NCBI GenBank assembly: GCA_031265765.1
Contig: JAISCE010000070.1
Coordinates: 1 to 38,454 of the forward strand
DNA length: 38,454 nt
Direction: 5' to 3'
Source: Azoarcus sp.
GTDB lineage: Bacteria > Pseudomonadota > Gammaproteobacteria > Burkholderiales > Rhodocyclaceae
Position 1 is the first letter of the stretch, and each line of letters begins with the position of its first letter. The position numbers and the translations under genes are program-made. The notes under the pieces were generated by a model, which worked only from the letters and a program-made list of their open reading frames with translations, was not told the DNA's origin and did not search any database. Below are positions 34,442 through 38,454 of this stretch, piece after piece.

Positions 34442-36324
34442 AGTACCGGAAAACAGGTTCGCGTGGCGCGCTGCGCATCCTCACAATGGGTATGGCGTTT
34501 TTGTTGACGGCGGGCTGCTCGCCGCTCATGACGCCCGAGGACACTTACGACCGGGTGAGGAACAGCCTGAATCCACAGAGCAAGCCTGTGCTGAAATCCG
34601 ACGCACAAGCCGTCGAAGCGGCGCTGCCGCCCCTGGTGCGCATCCCCAACAAGCTGCCCGTCACGCCGCCCAAGCCGCCGGAACCGCGTTTCGATCTCTC
34701 GGTGCGGGACGCATCGGCGGGACAGGTCTTCATGGCCATCGTCAATGATTCGCGCTACAGCATGGTGCTGCCGCCGGACTTGAGCGGCACGATCACCGTC
34801 AACCTGAAGAATGTCACCGTGCAGGAAGCCCTGGAACTGATCCGCGACATCTACGGCTACAACTTCCGGATAAGCGATACGCGCATCTCGATTTCCGCCA
34901 ACACGCCGCAGACGCGCATCTTTCAGGTGAGTTATCTTGCCGCGCGGCGCGGCGGCACGTCCTCGACGCAGGTCATCTCGTCCAGCATGCCGACGTCCGG
35001 CAGCGGCACGAGCGGCAGCACAAGCGGCGGCGCGAGCGGCAACAATACCTCCTCCGGCGGCACGAACGCGGTCATCAACACCAGTGTTTTCACCGGGCAG
35101 GCGTCGGACTTCTGGCTGGATCTGGGCGTCGGTATCGCCTCGATACTCGATTGCGAATACAAAATCGATAATCCTTCCAATTCCATGGCCAGCGGAAACG
35201 CCGTCGACCTGAGCACGCAGCGTTTCTCCCTGGCCCGTTGTCCGGACGGCCGCCGGCTCGTCATGAACCAGCAATCCGGCATCGTCATGGTCAGGGCCTT
35301 GCCCGTCGAATTGCGCGAAATCACCGATCTCCTGAAGGCATTGCAGGGCGGTATCGAGCGGCAAGTGATGCTGGAAGCCAAGCTGATCGAGGTCGAACTG
35401 AACGACGGCTTCCAGTCCGGCATCAACTGGACGGGCTTCGACAAATGGGGGCGGCAGGTCGGCGGCGTCAACGCATCCACCGACGCCATGGCGAGCCTGG
35501 CGAACCTGTCCAGATCGAGGCAGCCCGGCGCGACGGAACGCACCCTCACCGGCGCCGGCGGCGTGCTGAACACCATGAAGAACGCCGGCGACCTGCTGAT
35601 GTCGGCGCAGGGCGCGTTCAAAGTCGGCAGTTTCTCCATGATCATCGACTTCCTGAAGACCCAGGGCAGCGTCTATGTCATGTCCAGTCCCCGGATCGCC
35701 ACGCTGAACAACCAGAAAGCGGTACTGAAAGTCGGCGTGGACGATTATTTCGTCACCGAAGTCACCAACGACAGCAGCACCACCAACTACGGCTCCGGCA
35801 CGACCAACAACATGCCGAGCATCAAGGTCTCGCCGTTCTTCTCCGGCATCGCGCTGGACGTGACGCCGCAGATCGGCGACAGCGGCATGATTACCCTGCA
35901 CATCCGCCCGGCGGTCACGGATGTCGTCACCCGCGAACTGAAAGTCAACCTGGGCGAGCAGATCGGCGAATACACCCTGCCCCTGGCTTCGTCCAGCGTC
36001 AAGGAAACGGACAGCATCGTCCGCGTGCGGGACGGCTACATCGTGGCCATCGGCGGCCTCATGTCGCAGGCGCAAAGCGATGCGGAAAACCGGGTGCCCG
36101 GACTCGGGGATATCCCGCTCGTGGGCAATTTGTTCAAAAACACCAAGCGCGCCATGAAAAAACGCGAAATGGTGGTGCTAATCAAACCCACGGTCATCAA
36201 CGACGAAGAAGACTGGCAGGGCGACATGGAAGCGACACAAGAGCGGCTCCAGGAGTTCGACCCGCGCGCCTACCCGAACGGCTTCCTGGACGGCCCCGCC
36301 CGCGGCGCAAAGCGGACGCAATAA
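34438..36324 (+). CDS. mshL: MSHA outer-membrane secretin MshL
   Basis: A 628-residue lipoprotein secretin. The signal ends MAFLLTAGCSPLM, lipidated Cys27. An STN-like N0 domain is at about 80-150 (FDLSVRDASAGQVFMAIV; NLKNVTVQEALELIRDIYGY). A long Ser/Gly-rich linker (about 170-215) follows, then N1-type repeats and the secretin core (about 310-605), with VMSSPRIATLNNQKAVLKVG and the family signature VPGLGDIPLVGNLFKN near residue 550. It forms the multimeric pore through which the pilus exits. Last gene of the msh locus, followed by a strong terminator. Confidence 0.93.
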   Translation: MKYRKTGSRGALRILTMGMAFLLTAGCSPLMTPEDTYDRVRNSLNPQSKPVLKSDAQAVEAALPPLVRIPNKLPVTPPKPPEPRFDLSVRDASAGQVFMAIVNDSRYSMVLPPDLSGTITVNLKNVTVQEALELIRDIYGYNFRISDTRISISANTPQTRIFQVSYLAARRGGTSSTQVISSSMPTSGSGTSGSTSGGASGNNTSSGGTNAVINTSVFTGQASDFWLDLGVGIASILDCEYKIDNPSNSMASGNAVDLSTQRFSLARCPDGRRLVMNQQSGIVMVRALPVELREITDLLKALQGGIERQVMLEAKLIEVELNDGFQSGINWTGFDKWGRQVGGVNASTDAMASLANLSRSRQPGATERTLTGAGGVLNTMKNAGDLLMSAQGAFKVGSFSMIIDFLKTQGSVYVMSSPRIATLNNQKAVLKVGVDDYFVTEVTNDSSTTNYGSGTTNNMPSIKVSPFFSGIALDVTPQIGDSGMITLHIRPAVTDVVTRELKVNLGEQIGEYTLPLASSSVKETDSIVRVRDGYIVAIGGLMSQAQSDAENRVPGLGDIPLVGNLFKNTKRAMKKREMVVLIKPTVINDEEDWQGDMEATQERLQEFDPRAYPNGFLDGPARGAKRTQ

Positions 36325-36355
36325 GCGCGTTGCATTCCCGGTTGCGCAAAAACCG

Positions 36356-36390
36356 AACCCCGTTCTTCCTGGAACGGGGTTTTCTTTTTT
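36356..36390 (+). terminator. intrinsic terminator of the msh locus
   Basis: AACCCCGTTC (36356-36365) and GAACGGGGTT (36372-36381) form a perfect 10-bp stem with a 6-base loop, followed by TTCTTTTTT. It lies 32 bp after the mshL stop. Confidence 0.95.
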
Positions 36391-36698
36391 CCGCGCCCTG
36401 GGGTGGGGGTAGAACAAGCAGTCGTGTCGCCAGCCATTACTGAAGGGCCGGAAGTTTCATAAAAAGCGTAAGCTGATTCGCGTTCAGCCTGGTATGGCAA
36501 TGATAACCGCAGTTTATCTATCCAGTATAATTTCTGCGTTGGCTGTTTTCTTTGATCTTTTGATCTTGTGGCCAATATTATAATGTCATGATCGTAGTTG
36601 CGCATTCATCGCCTGATGGCGATTGGATGAACAGGACGCTCACGCCGTGTTTTTCAACGAACCTCGGTGAACCGGTGTTCGATGGCAGTCATGACGCT
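36391..36698. other. spacer between the msh terminator and the HigA-like gene
   Basis: About 300 bp with lower GC than the msh genes. It contains a tandem TTGATCTT/TTGATCTT (about 36553-36568) and a perfect TATAAT further on, but the spacing does not make a good promoter and the ATG that follows is only 3 bases away. Nothing else was recognised; the 3' end of the minus-strand toxin-antitoxin operon also ends here. Confidence 0.4.
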
Positions 36699-37019
36699 TC
36701 AAACATGCCCTGCCAAGTCGCCGAATGTGTTGATTTTTACCGAACCATCCGGAAAACGCGCGATCACGTCGAGTTGGCCGCCCATCGCCTCAATGTGGCT
36801 GCGTAGGGTGGAAATGTACATGTCCGTCCGCTTCTCCATTCTCGCAACGGCCGGTTGCTGGATATGCAATGCCTCGGCCAGCATCTTCTGCGACAGACCA
36901 CGCGCTTGCCGGAGTTCATTCAGCGGCATTTCCGCCAGCATCCGTTGTGTCTTGGCATTGGCCCTGTCGCGGGATTCCGGCGACATCCTTGCCCGGAGTT
37001 CTTCGTATTTCTTAGCCAT
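36699..37019 (-). CDS. XRE-type antitoxin (HigA-like)
   Basis: A 106-residue protein with a helix-turn-helix of the Cro/C1 (XRE) type at about residues 33-85 (LRQARGLSQKMLAEALHIQQ, then RMEKRTDMYISTLRSHIEAMGG). The N-terminal 30 residues form an extra helical arm and the tail has DVIARFPDGS. The toxin-first, antitoxin-second order and XRE fold fit the HigBA class. It overlaps the toxin gene by 8 bases. In this class the antitoxin represses the shared promoter upstream of the toxin gene. Confidence 0.88.
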   Translation of the reverse strand: MAKKYEELRARMSPESRDRANAKTQRMLAEMPLNELRQARGLSQKMLAEALHIQQPAVARMEKRTDMYISTLRSHIEAMGGQLDVIARFPDGSVKINTFGDLAGHV

Positions 37020-37377
37020 TCGTCAATCCTTCGCGTTGGAGTTGTTGGAGATGATCGTCGTACAGCCGATCCGCAATGGGGACATATTCCTCATACCAAC
37101 GGTCATTGCCGATTTTGTCGCCCCCGATCGGCAAGATAGCGGTTCGGCGTGGATCGAAAGCGTACAACGTGCGGTATGGATGCCCACCCTCCTGAATGCG
37201 CAGTTCTCGCATGTGTTCGTGCCTGGAGGTCAGAATCGCGGAGCTATGGGGAAAACCGAGTTGTGGACCTCTTTCAATGAGCAGGCCCACCGCTGCATCG
37301 ATAGCTTCCTGTTCAGTCACGGTCAGGGTATTCCACCACGCCTCGAACTCGTCTGTATATTCGACATTCCATGTCAT
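37012..37377 (-). CDS. HigB/RelE-type toxin (Gp49-like)
   Basis: A 121-residue protein from the ATG at 37377 (MTWNVEYTDEFEAWWNTL), with PHSSAILTSRHEHMRELR, YRTLYAFDPRRTAILPIGGDK and a C-terminal helical stretch ending HLQQLQREGLTNG. This is the Gp49/HigB-like branch of RelE toxins, which in known cases cleave mRNA on the ribosome. The frame is open 6 codons further upstream, but a sigma70-like promoter overlaps that part, so translation most likely starts at 37377 on a nearly leaderless message. It is followed by its XRE antitoxin. Confidence 0.87.
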   Translation of the reverse strand: MTWNVEYTDEFEAWWNTLTVTEQEAIDAAVGLLIERGPQLGFPHSSAILTSRHEHMRELRIQEGGHPYRTLYAFDPRRTAILPIGGDKIGNDRWYEEYVPIADRLYDDHLQQLQREGLTNG

Positions 37378-37383
37378 ACAAGC

Positions 37384-37412
37384 AGTATAGCCCATGCGTT
37401 ATATTCCGGCAA
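37384..37412 (-). promoter_or_regulatory. sigma70-like promoter of the HigBA-like operon
   Basis: On the minus strand TTGCCG (37412-37407) and TATACT (37389-37384) are separated by 17 bp. The -10 ends 6 bases before the ATG at 37377, so transcription would begin at or very near the A of that ATG and the message would be leaderless. No ribosome binding site is present upstream of the ATG, which agrees. Confidence 0.7.
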
Positions 37413-37632
37413 TGGAATGTTGGGCCATCTCGATCGGTCAGCACCACTTGGCATTCACCCCCCGTTGCGATTTATCATGCGTTGCAAGAGTTGCGAATAC
37501 AACGATTCTACGTCTCGGCAAACGCCGCCGCCTATGTCGCGGCCTGAGCCGATGCATTGGCGACTTCCGCCCTGTTTACTGCGTCACTTCGCGATAGGCA
37601 GGTAAGGTTTCGCGCCTTTTGACTGTTTGTGC

Positions 37633-37660
37633 TTGACGTCACCCGTGACGTTGCTATCCT
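37633..37660 (+). promoter_or_regulatory. sigma70-like promoter of the PIN toxin operon
   Basis: TTGACG (37633-37638) and TATCCT (37655-37660) are separated by 16 bp. The -10 ends 7 bases before the ATG at 37668, again placing the start of transcription at or near the start codon. Confidence 0.65.
37636..37651. promoter_or_regulatory. palindromic operator in the PIN toxin promoter
   Basis: ACGTCAC (37636-37642) and GTGACGT (37645-37651) are exact reverse complements with a 2-base centre. The site overlaps the -35 and fills the spacer, a position where a bound repressor would block RNA polymerase. The ribbon-helix-helix antitoxin of this operon is the obvious candidate. Confidence 0.65.
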
Positions 37661-37667
37661 GGAACTC

Positions 37668-38099
37668 ATGAGAATCGTCATCGACACCGACGTGGTGATT
37701 TCCGCGATGCGCAGCCCGACCGGAGCATCCGCCGCCTTGTTGCGGTACGTGGCCGAAGGCAAAGTCACGATGCTGCTCAACGTTCCGTTGAGCACGGAGT
37801 ACGAAGCCAAGTGCACGATGCCCGAGCACATCCTGGCTGCTGGCTTGAGCCGCGAGTTGGCACAGGCGTTCGTCGATACGTTGATCGGCTTGGCGGAAGG
37901 CGTGCGGAGTTATTTCCTCTGGCGTCCGATGCTGCGCGATCCTGACGATGAAATGGTGCTGGAGGCGGCGGTCAATGGCCGCGCCGACGCCATCGTCAGT
38001 TTCAACCACAAGGATTACGGCGATGTGCCAGCCTCGTTCAACATCGCCCTGCTGAAACCCCACGAGGCAGTAAGGAGTTTGCGCCATGAGCAACAGTAA
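37668..38099 (+). CDS. PIN-domain toxin
   Basis: A 143-residue PIN-domain protein. MRIVIDTDVVISAMRSP carries the first acidic residues (Asp6, Asp8), the TEYEAK region gives the conserved Glu, and RDPDDEMVLEAAVNGRADAIVSFNHKDY gives the remaining acidic cluster, the set that binds metal in PIN ribonucleases. It matches the COG1569-type putative toxins that precede a small DNA-binding antitoxin. An in-frame start 13 codons upstream would lie within the promoter, so 37668 is preferred. It overlaps the antitoxin gene by 14 bases. Confidence 0.87.
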   Translation: MRIVIDTDVVISAMRSPTGASAALLRYVAEGKVTMLLNVPLSTEYEAKCTMPEHILAAGLSRELAQAFVDTLIGLAEGVRSYFLWRPMLRDPDDEMVLEAAVNGRADAIVSFNHKDYGDVPASFNIALLKPHEAVRSLRHEQQ

Positions 38100-38340
38100 T
38101 GCGCCTTTTTCCCTGCGCTTGCCGGGCCACATAAAACAGGGCGTCGCCCGCGTCGCCAAGCGCGACGGGACGAGCGTCAACCAGTTCATCGCCGTGGCCG
38201 TCGCGGAAAAGCTGGCGGCGCTGGAGACGGAAGAATATTTCGCCGAGAAAGCGCGGAAGGCCAACATTCCGCAATTTCTCGCCATCCTGAATCGCGAGGG
38301 CGGCGAGCCGCCTCGTCCCGATGATGTGCTTATTGACTAG
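38086..38340 (+). CDS. ribbon-helix-helix antitoxin of the PIN toxin
   Basis: An 84-residue protein with an N-terminal ribbon-helix-helix pattern (FSLRLPGHIKQGVARVAKRD, then SVNQFIAVAVAEKLAAL) of the HicB/CopG type, and an Arg/Pro-containing tail for toxin binding. The start lies inside the PIN gene with AAGGAG upstream. Its stop codon TAG directly touches the end of the following insertion sequence, so the last residues could have been altered by that insertion; the protein still has normal length for the type. Confidence 0.85.
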   Translation: MSNSNAPFSLRLPGHIKQGVARVAKRDGTSVNQFIAVAVAEKLAALETEEYFAEKARKANIPQFLAILNREGGEPPRPDDVLID

Positions 38341-38454
38341 GGTGTGTTCACACTAACGTAAAGCATCGGAGATCAAGGCGAAATGGAGGAAAGCGCGGAA
38401 CATCAAATCGAGTTTTTCGAAGCGGGAAAAGATTCGGCGAAAGCCTTTGAGTCG
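38341..38454 (-). mobile_element. end of an IS5-family insertion sequence
   Basis: The element probably starts at GGTGTGTTCACAC (38341-38353), just after the CTAG that includes the antitoxin stop codon; CTAG or TNA targets are known for IS5-family members. The terminal inverted repeat cannot be checked because the other end is outside the window. Confidence 0.65.
38353..38454 (-). CDS. IS5-family transposase, C-terminal end (partial)
   Basis: The minus strand reads 33 residues from the window edge to a TAG at 38353-38355: RLKGFRRIFSRFEKLDLMFR, followed by a hydrophobic helix ending LISDALR. This is the characteristic C-terminus of IS5-family (IS427-group) DDE transposases, including the last catalytic-domain helix. 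The rest lies beyond the window. Confidence 0.8.
   Translation of the reverse strand, partial: RLKGFRRIFSRFEKLDLMFRAFLHFALISDALR

Noticed and set aside
36588-36806. A 72-codon frame after a TATAAT
   Set aside because: It overlaps the HigA-like gene on the opposite strand, and the TATAAT is only 3 bases before its ATG, too close even for leaderless transcription.
1-38454. CRISPR array
   Set aside because: No regularly spaced repeats were seen; the only short direct repeats are the pair at 417-465.

Overview
This window looks like chromosomal DNA of a GC-rich betaproteobacterium, most plausibly a member of the Rhodocyclales. The lineage call is inference from gene content (a complete beta/gamma-type MSHA pilus locus, BamC next to dapA, RoxA, a DUF4124-glutaredoxin protein, a MaeB-type malic enzyme with a phosphotransacetylase tail) and from general protein flavour; no database search was possible.

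Left edge (1-570): the 3' end of a nuclease-tailed ATPase gene, a decayed helicase fragment, a pair of imperfect direct repeats and a tRNA-Gly(GCC). Housekeeping block (769-18043): maeB, an orphan ParA-type ATPase, a small inserted module (tyrosine recombinase plus a ParD/ParE-like toxin-antitoxin pair), prfB with a programmed +1 frameshift, purC, oligopeptidase A (prlC), a periplasmic DUF4124-glutaredoxin protein, a YdgA-like protein, rlmD, roxA, a small Ala/Glu/Pro-rich lipoprotein, and the dapA-bamC pair.

Transition (18044-19834): long gene-poor spacers around a secreted two-repeat cyanovirin-N homology (CVNH) protein, then a degenerate tRNA-His-like element and an AT-rich stretch that leads into the pilus locus.

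MSHA type IV pilus locus (19835-36324, all + strand): mshE, mshG, mshF-like, mshA (major pilin), a 1672-residue MshQ-type adhesin, minor pilin genes mshC, mshD, mshO and mshP, then mshI, a PilN-like gene, mshJ, mshK and the secretin mshL, closed by a strong intrinsic terminator. MshE carries an N-terminal MshEN motif (c-di-GMP binding in the known family), so extension is probably controlled by c-di-GMP. MshI/PilN-like/MshJ/MshK/MshL make the inner-membrane platform and outer-membrane pore, MshE/MshG drive assembly, and MshA with the minor pilins and MshQ make the fibre and probable adhesive tip. mshM and mshN, usual members of the Vibrio/Shewanella locus, are not in the window.

Right edge (36391-38454): two more toxin-antitoxin modules, divergently arranged (HigB/HigA-like on the minus strand; PIN toxin and ribbon-helix-helix antitoxin on the plus strand), both with sigma70-like promoters placed so that transcripts would be nearly or fully leaderless, followed by the end of an IS5-family insertion sequence that abuts the last antitoxin gene. 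The pilus locus is thus bordered by accessory DNA. I did not find a clearly new defence or biosynthetic system; the best candidates for something under-described are the MshQ adhesin with two jelly-roll-like modules, the CVNH protein next to the pilus locus, and the leaderless toxin-antitoxin promoters.
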